Source: Benincasa hispida (lineage: Eukaryota; Streptophyta; Magnoliopsida; Cucurbitales; Cucurbitaceae). From it: DNA of 64,000 nucleotides. A model generated the notes under the pieces. The model was not told the DNA's origin. It made no database searches and saw only the letters and a list, made by a program, of their open reading frames with translations. Below are positions 35,981 through 46,307 of the stretch, piece after piece (the first letter of the stretch is position 1; every line of letters starts with the position of its first letter). The position numbers and the translations under genes are program-made. The DNA lies in the NCBI RefSeq assembly GCF_009727055.1, contig NC_052355.1, positions 48,922,868-48,986,867 on the forward strand, in the 5' to 3' direction.

Positions 35981-36922
35981 TGTTGGAGATTTGTTTAGTT
36001 GACTCTATATTTTTCTAAGGCAATTGTTTATGCATATGTCTCAAATAAAGTCCTAACATTTGTTTGTGACAACAGAGTATCTTTCTACAGAATATTTTCC
36101 TTATATGGAAATATATGGCTGTAATATTTCATCTGATATTTTTCTTTATTGAAGTGCGACCTTCCTATTCCAAATGGAGATTTGTTTCCTTTCTTGGATT
36201 TGATTATTTAAAGAGAATTATGTTGTCCATTTAGGTTAGCCATATTTTATTTTATTGAACAAGATGATTTCTGTTTGACGATTGAATAGTTCTACATTGT
36301 GTTCTTGCTTGTTACTCACTATTTTGCTTTGCAAGTTCTTCATCCGTTGAAGTGCAACATTTTGAAGTAAATAACAGTCTTAGGGAGAGCCTAAGTCATT
36401 GTTGCTTGAGAAGAGATTTTCAATCTTAGGGGGAGCCTAAGACTCAACTTTGGAGAAGGAGTTCTCCATCTTAGGAGGGACCCTATGATTCATTAGTGAA
36501 GGGAGTTCAATGACTAAGGGGGAGATATCTCAGTGAGAGGAGTCTCATACACTATCGGAAGTCGAAGTATCTAACAATAATATTATCAAACTTAGGGAGA
36601 GCCTAAGTACACTTGAGAGTGAGTCTCACATTTAGGGGGAACCTAGGTGGTTAGTGAGTTGAGCTCTACGTGAGTCACTTTAGTAATCGTGTATTACAGA
36701 TAAGTACTACATTATAAATTGCTTAACTCTTTAATATTAATGTATTATCTTTCCCAAACATACTGCTCCTCGAACGTAGGTGGCTAATCACCGAACTGGG
36801 TTACTAAATTTTATGTGCCTTTATTTGTTTACTTGTTAATATTTTTGTTATTACAGTGTTGGTAAGTGCTTTCTATTTAACATCTATATTTTAAGTGGGG
36901 AGTCATCCTATTACTTTTTTCG
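35981..36922 (+). repeat. Element A 3' LTR
   Basis: Colinear with 17882-18769; starts TGTTGGAGATTTG. It contains several GGGGGAGCCTAAG-like repeats (36380-36640). The terminal CA is CG, and the flanking AATGG matches the left GATGG in 4 of 5 bases. Confidence 0.88.
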
Positions 36923-39900
36923 AATGGAACCATCATAATATGGCTGACAATTAAACGGATTTCGAAAATTTACATTTAGTGATGATTAAAGATAATATAA
37001 ATCTATAAATTAAAATTCAATTGTTAATTGTTGGAGACAGCCAGATCGTAGCAACTTCATTTATCTTTTCTCGAGGTAAAAAGAACCAAACAATAATAAT
37101 GCAAAACCAAACCGAAAGATTGGCGTTTTCTTTGTTTGGTAGTTCAAATTTATCGGCTTAGAAGGGAGTGAAAAAGTTGGGGATGGTGAAGATGAAGATA
37201 ATCCCCACAAAAAGCAACTCACTTTCTCTATTCATTGGCTCATCTTTCTAAGAAAATCTTTGCTATACATCCTGGATCAATACTACTTGTCTTTCAACCT
37301 CTTTATCTTTTTTTTGGCTGGCTTACTTTTGAAATTTTAATTGGAACATTTCAATCATATATTAATTATGTTATTTTTGTATTTTTAAAAATATAAAATG
37401 ATCATTTACTAATAAGCTGGATTTTCCTCATATTATGATAAACAAACCACTTTAAGCTGTCAGTTTTCATGAATTTGATTTTGATTTTACTAAAAAAGTG
37501 GGTATAATAAGAATGTTGTCTTCTATTTATATACTATATGCTCTTCTCATCTTCTAGTTAGGGTTTAATTTTAGTCTATACACTAAATAAATTGATCCAT
37601 AACTTTTTAAAAAGAAAGAATAAAATAAAATTTTCGTGAAGAGATAATAAATTAAGTAACAAGTTACAAAGAATTATCTAACACAAGCATAGTTCGACGA
37701 TTACGGTTCTTAATTAAATTTTTCTTTTGAAGTTTGTAGTTCAAATACCGTTAAATGTTTATTGTATTAAAATTAAATAAAGTAATAGAAACTGATATTA
37801 GATAGCAATTCCATGTGGCAGGAGAATAAAGATTATATATTTGTTAGTTCAAAAGGCAATTTGGTCCCTAGGTTTAGATGTCCAATTCCGTAGGCTTTTT
37901 TGTAAAGGACAATTGGGTATTTTGAAATTTGATGAAAATGGCAATGAGTTCGCATATTGGCCTATAATATTCAACAAAAAGTAGATACATTCAGAATATG
38001 AATAAATAAATAAATAAATAAAAAGAAATAAATGGAGGTCAATTATAGAGGTCCCATACCTAACACTGCCCAACTCATACATATAGGCATATACACCCAA
38101 AAATAAAGGCCTTTTGGTCAACCTTTTTACAGTGAAAAAAGATGATAAATTATATAAAATATAATGGGTAATCTTATATCAAAAGAATACATTTAATAAG
38201 TAAAGGGGAACAATAAAAGAAACTGGATCGAGATCAAGATAGAATCATGATGGACAAGGAAGGAGGGTTGAATCTTGGAGATTTGGAGCATATGGCAAAA
38301 TTAAGAGTTACATTTTGAAAAATGGCAAAACCAGTCAATAATAAGATTTATGGCAACTCATATCACCTAGTCATAAATTTTCAAATTCCTAATTTAGCTT
38401 TGTTTGGTTCGTAGTTGTTATTAATGAAATTACAAATACATGATAAGCATAGAATCATAAACAAGGTCGAGTTTTGTATATAGGGTAATTGTTGATTTTC
38501 AAGAACAACGACCCTTCCTCAAGAACAATTGCCCTCTTGATTTTCTGTTAATTTAATCTACATATTTTATTATTAATTTAGATTCTGTTTAACCACTTTT
38601 CGAATTAATCTCACTTTAATTAAATATCCAGATTTTTCTACTAAATTTATATTTAAAATTTCCATATATTATCAAATTTTATTTTTTCTAATTAAATTTC
38701 AAATTTATTTTGATATTTGAATTGTTTTTTTTATTACTTTATACATATTCCAAATTATTCAAATGTTTTAATTGTTTTTCATAATTTTATACATATTCTT
38801 AATAATTAGCTAAGAATTTAGATTTTGTTGTGGTTTTTTACTCTTTTCCTCTTTCCATCGTTCTATCGATTTTTCTCTTTTTCTGATGATTCAATATTAT
38901 AATCAACTTTCTTTGTTTTTCGATCAAAGAAGATGAAATCTTGTTCATTGGAGAAAATCAGAGTTAGACACTACAATAAATTAGGACGCGGTTGTGGGAA
39001 ATACCGGAGAATTTGAGTTATGATTTTTGTGTGGTGATTGACTATTTTTTAATATACCTATGAATCTTACAAATACACTATATATTTGAATAATAATGCA
39101 GTAGAAATAGAACTATCTCTTCAATCTTTTGAGCACATTATTATCAATTTTAGTTTATCTAACTCTTTTTCAATTGGTTTAACTTTTTGTTACCAAATTT
39201 AGTTTTATCTAAATTTTTTTTTTTTCATTAGTTTAAACATGTTGTGTTATTATCTTCAAAATGAAATATAAAGTTAAACATATTTCTAGTTTGCCTTCAA
39301 TGGGCTCTGAAAATTAACGAATATATATTGTAATTGTAATATGAAGTTATGAGATTAACTAATCTACATTTACACATACAACGTAATTGTAATATGAAGT
39401 TATGCGATTTTAACTTTCATTTTTCGTGTTTCTTGATTTTCTCCCTGATTTTTCTCCAACTATATTTTATCAGATTTTGTTTTATCTTTTATTATTATTT
39501 TTTTATGCATTTTGTTATTATATTAATTTTCTTGTGTATATTATTAGTTTTATATAGTTTATACTTTTTAAAATGTAATCTAATGATATAATAATATATC
39601 ATTGATATATAGAACATATTTATATACCTATTTATTATTTTGATAAGATTTGTTTTATATTATTTTTTTTTAAAAAAAAACTAAGCACTTTCCTCCCTAC
39701 ATATTTAAAAATATATTTTTAAAAGATCCCTAATTCCACTTTACCTCTCTTTATCTCATCTTTTCTTTCTCTCTTTCCTATTCTCCATTTGCAGCAAGCT
39801 TGTAGTCATAACATCCCCACAATATCTCCTTTAAAATTTATGCTAGCACACCCTCTTCACTACCGTCGCATCTTAGGTTACCTCCTTTGACACCTTCTAT

Positions 39901-40196
39901 TCTTTCTTATTTCACCATCACCCGCTACATTTCGGTTTGCATGATTGTCAAATCTTCTCTTACTCATCATCAACTGGTTCTCTAAGCAGCCGCATGCCAC
40001 CACGGTGACTATTTCACCATAGACACACCATCGTGATCATTCATTGAAGAAGCAACCGCCAATTGTTTCTCAATAAGAACCATATTGGCGAGTTTTTAGA
40101 TTTTCTAACCGTTTCTAAAATTTTGATCATGCTATTTGTTTTTTAGTTTTTGGTTGAGATTGTATTTTTTATTTTATTATTATATTATTATTATTT

Positions 40197-40450
40197 GGGA
40201 CAGTTCCAAATATAGACATTAAACTCAAAGTATTATCAGATATAGCATAATGTAAAAAAAAAATTGCAAATATGGTCAAATTTAAATAGTCTATTAGTGA
40301 TAGACCATATTATTTGTAAGAGTTTATCAGTGATAGACCATATCACTGGTAAGAGTTTATCACTATCACTAGTAAGAGTTTATCAACGATAGAAGTCTAG
40401 ATAGACTTGTCTATATTTCCAATTTTTTTAAATGATGTTATACACTTGGT
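40197..40450. repeat. Palindrome-bearing dispersed repeat
   Basis: Starts near CAAATATAG and ends near TGCTACCAATTGCAATTACCC. It has multiplied internal units of TTTATCA-TGATAG-like sequence at 40290-40400 (TCTATTAGTGATAGA, TTTATCAGTGATAGA and TATCACTGGTAAGAG repeats). The closest relative is at 41060-41290. Confidence 0.7.
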
Positions 40451-40499
40451 TATTATTCCTAAAAATGCTACCAATTGCAATTACCCTTATTATTATTAT

Positions 40500-40735
40500 T
40501 ATTTGCTTCTAGAAATTTAGATAGAGGGTATTTGTAGTTTTTGAGTTGTTTTGAAACATTGTTTATTCGTACTCAATTTGTTAGTTTTTGGGGTCGTTTG
40601 GTCATTTATCAATTTGTATTTTCTATTATTTAAATTCGTTTTGTTATTTTTACAATTTTGAAATATTTTTGCCATTTTTCTAAATGAAACTTTAATATTT
40701 GCTATTTCTCTTATCAACCCTTGTATCTTTGGAAC
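40500..40735. repeat. Dispersed repeat, copy 1 (pair with 60430-60690)
   Basis: Shares in order TTTAGATAG, GTATTTGTAGTTT-like, GTATTTTCTATTAT, ACAATTTTGAAATATTTTT, CCATTTTTCTAAATGAAAC and TGTTATTT/TGCTATTT with 60430-60690, in the same orientation. Non-coding. Confidence 0.65.
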
Positions 40736-41059
40736 CAACCCTTCCATGCCCTCAACCTCATAAGCCAAAGAGCCCAATGACCACATGGGGAGTGAGTTGG
40801 GCCTTTGGACAACCCCATCCCTCGACTCTTCTTCTGAGATCGATCTCAGTCGAGGAGCCCAATTATCATATGAGGCGTGTTCAGCACATCCCTAATTCAT
40901 TGTAAACAGATACAAATTATCTTTAGGGCTATCAAGAGAAATAACATTTTTCAAGCTTTCATTTTGAAAAATAGCAAGATGTATTTAGGTTAAGAAAAAT
41001 AGCAAAACGAATTTGAATTTAATTAATTACTAATTATTAGATTACAAAAATACCTATCT

Positions 41060-41290
41060 ACAATTAATTTAGGGATAGTTGCAAATATCGCAATCACGCT
41101 CAAAATATTAGTAAATATAACATAATAGTAAAAAAAAAAATACAAATATAACAAAATTTAGATAGTCTATCACTGATAAATCATATCGATGGAATGAGTC
41201 TATCAGTGATAGACTATATCACTTTTCTATATTTACAATTTTGTTGTTATACACTTTATTATTATCCTTAAAAATGCTACTCATTGCAAT
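41060..41290. repeat. Palindrome-bearing dispersed repeat with perfect 19-bp palindrome
   Basis: Colinear with 40197-40450 (TGCAAATAT start; ATTATCCTTAAAAATGCTAC and TTGCAATTAC end). It contains AGTCTATCAGTGATAGACT at 41197-41215, a perfect palindrome around a central G. Confidence 0.75.
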
Positions 41291-41835
41291 TACACATTAA
41301 TTTACTCCAAAAATACATATTTTTTTAAAATCATAACAACCTAAATGTTATTGGTATTTAAAATATATTTTATTTAAAGAAAATAAGGTTTGATTCAACC
41401 TTCTAAAAACTAAGATACAATCCAACCTCCTAAAAAAATTAAAATGTGATCTAAACATTTAAAATAAATGGTTGCCTTATTCTTCAAGATTAATACACAA
41501 AAATCTCATTCGAACTCCAAAACTGAAGAAACCCTCTATTGCAAGTTAAGGTTAATTGGCAGAAAAAAAAATTAATTACAATGTAAACCTTAGGAATCTT
41601 GTTTTTTTCTTTGACACATGGTTATGAGAGAGAAACAAGAGGGGAAAAGAAACTTGGACAATCAGTAGTAGTTCGCCAATGGTATGAAGGTGGAGCTAGA
41701 GACATATATTGAAAGATATGGGATTTTAAAATCGAAACGAGATTAAAAAAATAAAGAAAAAATTAAACAAGATGAAGATATGAGATTTTTTTTTTTTAAA
41801 AAAAAAGGTGAGGTTCGATTTTTAGATGAAAATGT

Positions 41836-42070
41836 GTGATTATTTTTTTAACGAGATTTTAAAAGAATTTTAGATTCAAAATATTGGGGATTGCTTCAAA
41901 TCTTTAAATATCAATATTTAATTACCTTAAAATTAAATATAATGTTGAGGGCATTTTAGGATAAAAAAAATTATCATCGGATGCAAATGAGTCTTCTGTC
42001 AAGATTATAAAATTCTTTTTATCAAATTCACAAATGGAACATAAAAAGATGTTATGCAGTCCATTTTTTT
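41836..42070. repeat. Repeat flanking element B on the left (pair with 57176-57425)
   Basis: Shares, in order and orientation, a TTAATTAC-TTAAA-TTAAATAT tract, TTTAGGATAAA, CACAAATG-AAC and GATG-TAT with 57176-57425 on the other side of element B. Both are diverged and non-coding. Confidence 0.5.
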
Positions 42071-42468
42071 TCTTTTTTTATTAAATATTTACTAAAATTG
42101 TATTACAATGTAATTCATATGATTGTTTGAAAATTGTGTGTTGTTCATTAGTTAATTATATTGTCATTTTAATATGTTGTCGAAGAAAAATTGATCAACA
42201 ACAAAAGAAAAATAATGACTACTTATAGAACAGTTGATAATTCTGTAAATTAAGAGACTAAAATTATTGAGAATAAAATAATTATTCCTTAATTATTTCT
42301 CTTCTTCTTCAACTTCCGATTCCGAATTTATGATCTTTATTTTGCCTTGTCAAGCCTCCATTGCGCTATGTCCCACCAATTACTAGAATTTGAATATTCA
42401 CCATTTGATTGAGATCTTACAATTTTTAATAGGATAAAAGAAGTTACTAACTAAACGAGAGAGACAAT

Positions 42469-42671
42469 TATTAAGAAAAAAAAAAATCTGTTATCTTTTC
42501 CGTTTATAGTCTATTAGTTTGTTGGGCTCCGATTTATTAAGTCCATTTTCTTCTCTCTTCCATCACTCTATTTCTACTTGCTCTGTATATAAAGAACAAA
42601 GTTCATTGTATTTATTTGAACGATCTATCAATGAAGAGAATGATCTTCTTATTTTATTCAATGTGGTAATA
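42469..42671 (+). repeat. Element B 5' LTR
   Basis: Aligns with 56615-56811. It contains a TATA box in CTCTGTATATAAAGAAC (about 42580-42596), from which transcription of the element would start near ATTGTATTTATTTG. Confidence 0.92.
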
Positions 42672-42683
42672 TGGTATCAGAGC
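42672..42683 (+). other. Element B primer-binding site
   Basis: TGGTATCAGAGC, the perfect plant initiator tRNA-Met complement, directly abuts the LTR. Confidence 0.95.
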
Positions 42684-42771
42684 GAATTTTTTTTTCACAT
42701 TGAATCACTCTTCGATTGATCACCTCTTGACACACTTTCAGATCGTCCTTGTTTGAGAACTCATCCTTGCC

Positions 42772-43058
42772 ATGTCTACAGGAGAAGATTTAACACCTGT
42801 GAATTTGAGGATTCCACCTCTCATGAATACTGATCTGGAAGTGCAGTTGAATTCGTATCTCCTACATCATTCGATTGTTCCGACTGCTAATCTTGTATCT
42901 CAACCACTTGCTGGATCAAGCAACTCATCATGGAGTAAAGAAATGCGTCTGCCACTTTCTGGTAAGAACAAATTAGGGTTTATCATTGGAACAATTCAAA
43001 AATCATTGATGGAAGGAAGCCTGATGTCTGCCTGGCAGTGTAACAATGATGTCATTAT
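42772..43058 (+). pseudogene. Element B gag, N-terminal part
   Basis: Starts MSTGEDLTPVNLRIPP and reaches LNSYLLHHS, WSKEMRLPLSGKNKLGFI and LMSAWQCNND, the conserved first domain of copia gag (GAG-pre / UBN2_3 type: 'Y-LH-SD-P----VS-PL-G-NY-SW-RAM--AL--KNKLGFIDG'). It is cut after the codons for CNND.I by element E. The target duplication ATTAT (43054-43058) marks the cut. It continues at 50652. Confidence 0.85.
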
Positions 43059-43862
43059 TGAAGGATCTCATACTGAGAGTTCCATGAGCGGGCTTAGATC
43101 GCTCCAATTTCACAGTGGCCGAAACATAAACGATATACATTCCATACTAACAGTTATGCATATTAAACTCATAATTGGCATGCTCAGAATACAATAAAAC
43201 AAAGGGAAAAAAGGTTCATATCAAATGAAGACTGTCTTCGTATATATGAACCCAAAGCAGCGGAAAACTTCCCACCGATCTACCAGCACCCGGCGAGTCT
43301 ATCGACTGTAACTGCATGATCTGAACGTACACGAACAATGTCACGGGGACAACACCACCACAAAGGAAACCCGGGTATCCTCGGCGTAAAAAACCCAAAG
43401 AGTGGGCTCTGGTGAGTTTGGTAGAGGACGGTGGAGAAGACACCGTGTAGACGATAAACGCGTGCAAGAAGAACTCTGCTATCGTATAGCGGAGATGCTT
43501 ATTGTATAGTAGAGCTACACGATCCTTTAGGGAAAACTAAACGATCATTTAGAAAAGAGGTATACGATCATTTAGAGAATGCGTGAACTAGACGATCATT
43601 TAGAAGAATGAGCTTCTATCGTATAGATTCTCGCGATCGGTCTTTCACGGATTCTTTTTGGGCGCAGGCAATAAAAATGCACGACTGAATTATTTCATCC
43701 AATGAAAACGATTTTCAAAGTTTTAACCTGCTGGTTACCATAACCTTCACAGCCCCATCTTCCCACGTCCGAACTTGGATTAATCGGTTAATTATTAAAT
43801 AATTAATCAATTAATTTAATTTTATTATTAATTAATTAATAATATATTATAATTAATCAATT
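43059..43862 (-). repeat. Element E 3' LTR, truncated
   Basis: Nearly identical over about 800 bp to 48734-49495 (both start TGAAGGATCTCATAC on the plus strand). Similarity ends in the ATTAATT-rich tract near 43860, where gag sequence is joined. Confidence 0.9.
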
Positions 43863-43869
43863 TAAATTA

Positions 43870-44579
43870 ATTGGTATGTCTGTAACTCGTTGAGGAGAGT
43901 TGTAAGGTTATATTTCACTTTGTTAAGAATCACATTGTTAACAAAGTGCAGGAAGCTCTCCGACAAAGAATGCAGGATTATGCTAACCAGGCTGCCTCAT
44001 CGATGGTAGACCCATTCAACTCCGCCACATGAAGTGGACCATCATGTTTAGCACATGTTCACGAACAAAGGTGCCTTCTTCATTTTTTGGAGTTGAATAT
44101 GTATTTCAGAGCCTCATGCATAAGTTATGCAGACAGTTGTCCAAACATCCCTCGCAGGGACTCCATGATCTCACAAGCTGAGACCATAGGCTCATGCTTC
44201 TTGAACAAGACGTCAGAAATACTTGCCAAAGATATAGGCTCGGGCCTTCATTTCGCCCCTTGTCCATCACTCGTATGCTTCCCGAACATTTCAAGCGACA
44301 TTTGGAGCTGGAATAGAAGGACAAGCCTCCGTGAGAGCGAACATGAGATCCTTGATGATAAGGATCGTCGTGATCATGTGTTTCCATGTTGAAAAATTGT
44401 CGCCAGTTAATTTTTCGACGCTTAACAACAATAAGGTGGTTGTAGCCATTTGAAAAAGTTGTAGAAAATACGAATAAATCTTGATTAGTTTTTGCTAAAC
44501 CAATTTTAAACCAATTAGTTTTGCAAAACAATTTCAAGTACCCTAAGTAATAGACTTCTATTTTGCAATGATGTCCCAA
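43870..44579 (-). pseudogene. Element E gag fragment
   Basis: Read on the minus strand in shifting frames it shows GYNHLIVVKRRKINW, then FALTEACP-like and SREAYERW-like words in the 44400-44270 region. ALKYIFNS-like and EEGTFVREHVLNMMVHF appear around 44100-44030. These are the UBN2-type capsid words of Tork copia elements in plants. A minus-strand frame of 157 codons (44579-44106) covers only part of it because of frameshifts. The C-terminal end is lost in the deletion that removed pol. Confidence 0.65.
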
Positions 44580-44614
44580 TGAGTCAGGACAAACGTCACC
44601 GATGGGGTGATCAG

Positions 44615-46302
44615 TGATAACGGGCAGAAATACACGTTATTACAGTGCTAAGTTATTAAACAATTAAGGTTTGCATTGATAAAATATGTTAGATTGCATC
44701 CAAAAAGCATTAAGTTCATGAAATTGCGGTCGCATGCGTTCATCACATAAAAATAATTAACTCTAGTATTTTTATGCAGAATATGCGTTAACGCAAGGCG
44801 AAAAGCACGATCACAAGAAATCAACGATCGAGCGCAGCGTTACCACAAGGCTTTGCGGTGATTTGTGCTCACAAAAATCTGCCCAAGAAGGATTGCCGCA
44901 TAGAGCTGGCGCAACTTGATGGGTGCATCTAGGTGAAAAACATAATTAATCACAATAGGACAGAAAGCTGATGACGATCGAGTCCGAATTAAGTTGCTAA
45001 GCCACTAACGGTTTACTATAGCAAGCACACCTAGCTTTTCAGTGGCAAATATTCGGCGCATCAATCAGAGAATTAAAGTCATCCCATCTGTGCAATCATA
45101 AGAGAGAAGCCGCCTTTCACCCTGAAGCTCTATAAATACCGTAGGCAACCTTCAGCAAAGAAGTTCGGATAGTTAGAGAATTTTTCCCTTAGAGAGAATA
45201 GTCTTGTTCATAGTTTTCCTTTTTATTTAGAAGGTGGAATGAGAGAAGGGAAGAGACGTCGGAAGATTGCTTAGGGTAATTCGAGAGAGAACCTGGAGGC
45301 GTGGAAAAGTAGAGAGCGGACCGACTCTCGCGAGAGCGAGACTATCTTTTGAACAGAGTAGAAAAGACAGTGTAAAAGCCTTGGGAAGCAAGAGATTGCT
45401 ACCAGGCTCTTTATTCTCTTCTTGCATTGTTATTTTGTATTTCAACTCTATATTTATACAATGGAAGTTCTTATTCTACATCTGTTCACTATCTTGAAAG
45501 CTCGCATGAGTAGCTAAACTTATTGAATAGGTTGAGAAGAACTAAGCTAACATGACCTAAGACCTTCATTGCATGTGATTATCTTGTTTTATGCTATGCC
45601 CAACACCCATTTAGAGCTACTCGAGAGAGAGTCTAAAGAAAGAACCTAAGACTTGAGAGAGCTAGGTTAGAATCTAGACTCGAGAGAGCAAGATTAGATC
45701 TGCATGAGCAATAGATGGGGACTTAGAGATAAGCTCGATTTGCCAACATGCATCACATGCACCCTAGAGATAGGTTGTGATATTATGTGGTCGCCTTATT
45801 TGTGTGTGTGTCATTTTGTCATCGCATAAATAAGAATAGAGGCTTATGTGTAGGTCCTATAGACTCATCGCATATATCGCATGCATTCTAGTATTAGAAG
45901 CCGTAGCATTTGCGTCGAGAGATGATTTGCTATTGTATGTGTGTTGCATGATCGCATAACATGAACGCATCCTAGGAAGTGTTAGCTGAACCCCTCCTCA
46001 ACCCGTTCACCGCATACTCATTGCATCTTCCGTATTATCAAATTTTTTCGTAACTCCCTGCATTTGTTTATTTTATTACTGCAAACAACAACCCAAAAAC
46101 AACTATTTGATTTCTTGGTTACCGCAAAGTTTTCTTGAAAATTACCACCGCATACCATTTTTCCTAGTCCCTGAGTTCGAACCTGGACTTACCAGGAAAC
46201 TCAGTGGAATTTATACTTGGATTCCGCTGAGAAAGCTTGTTGCTCAATGTACTTCCATCACTGCATTTCATCCATAATTTCACCTCATAAAATAACGCAT
46301 CA
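44615..46302 (+). mobile_element. Solo LTR 2, gypsy-like, TSD ATCAG
   Basis: Starts TGATAACGGGCAGAAATAC and ends AACGCATCA. Exact duplication ATCAG at 44610-44614 and 46303-46307. It has a TATA box in CTCTATAAATACCG (45129-45142), a transcribed part with AGAGAGAACC-like repeats, and near the end GTTCGAACCTGGACTTACC. No primer-binding site or internal region adjoins. It is reverse-complement related to solo LTR 1 along most of its length. Inserted in element E, so it is younger than E's insertion into B. Confidence 0.9.
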
Positions 46303-46307
46303 ATCAG

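Larger units (their letters stand above)
17882..36922 (+). mobile_element. Element A: SIRE-type copia retrotransposon, old and twice interrupted
   Basis: Two long terminal repeats (17882-18769 and 35981-36922) bracket, in order, gag, protease, integrase, reverse transcriptase, RNase H and an envelope-like ORF, the order that defines SIRE/Maximus-type Pseudoviridae in plants. Target flanks are GATGG on the left and AATGG on the right, a 4-of-5 match. A solo LTR (20458-22140) and element C (23698-32663) were inserted later. Without them the element is about 8.4 kb, and integrase and RT are joined by an internal deletion. All genes carry stops, and the LTRs differ visibly (by eye roughly 15%), so the insertion is old and inactive. 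Confidence 0.88.
36928..42463. other. Intergenic DNA between the two retrotransposon nests
   Basis: No gene is supported. It holds an (AAAT)n microsatellite (about 38001-38025), a C/T-rich tract at 39740-40080 and (TTA)n runs near 40170 and 40485. Two palindrome-bearing repeats (40197-40450, 41060-41290) and one copy of a repeat shared with 60.4 kb also lie here. The sequence GATGAAGATAATCC near 37190 resembles an I-box, but no gene follows. Confidence 0.5.

Noticed and set aside
37849..38121. 90-codon minus-strand frame with Leu/Phe/Tyr repeats
   Set aside because: Its middle is the read-through of an (AAAT)n microsatellite; no domain.
41197..41215. tetO-like palindrome as evidence of bacterial or vector contamination
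   Set aside because: It sits in a dispersed plant repeat with several variant copies in the window, and no tet gene or vector sequence is nearby.
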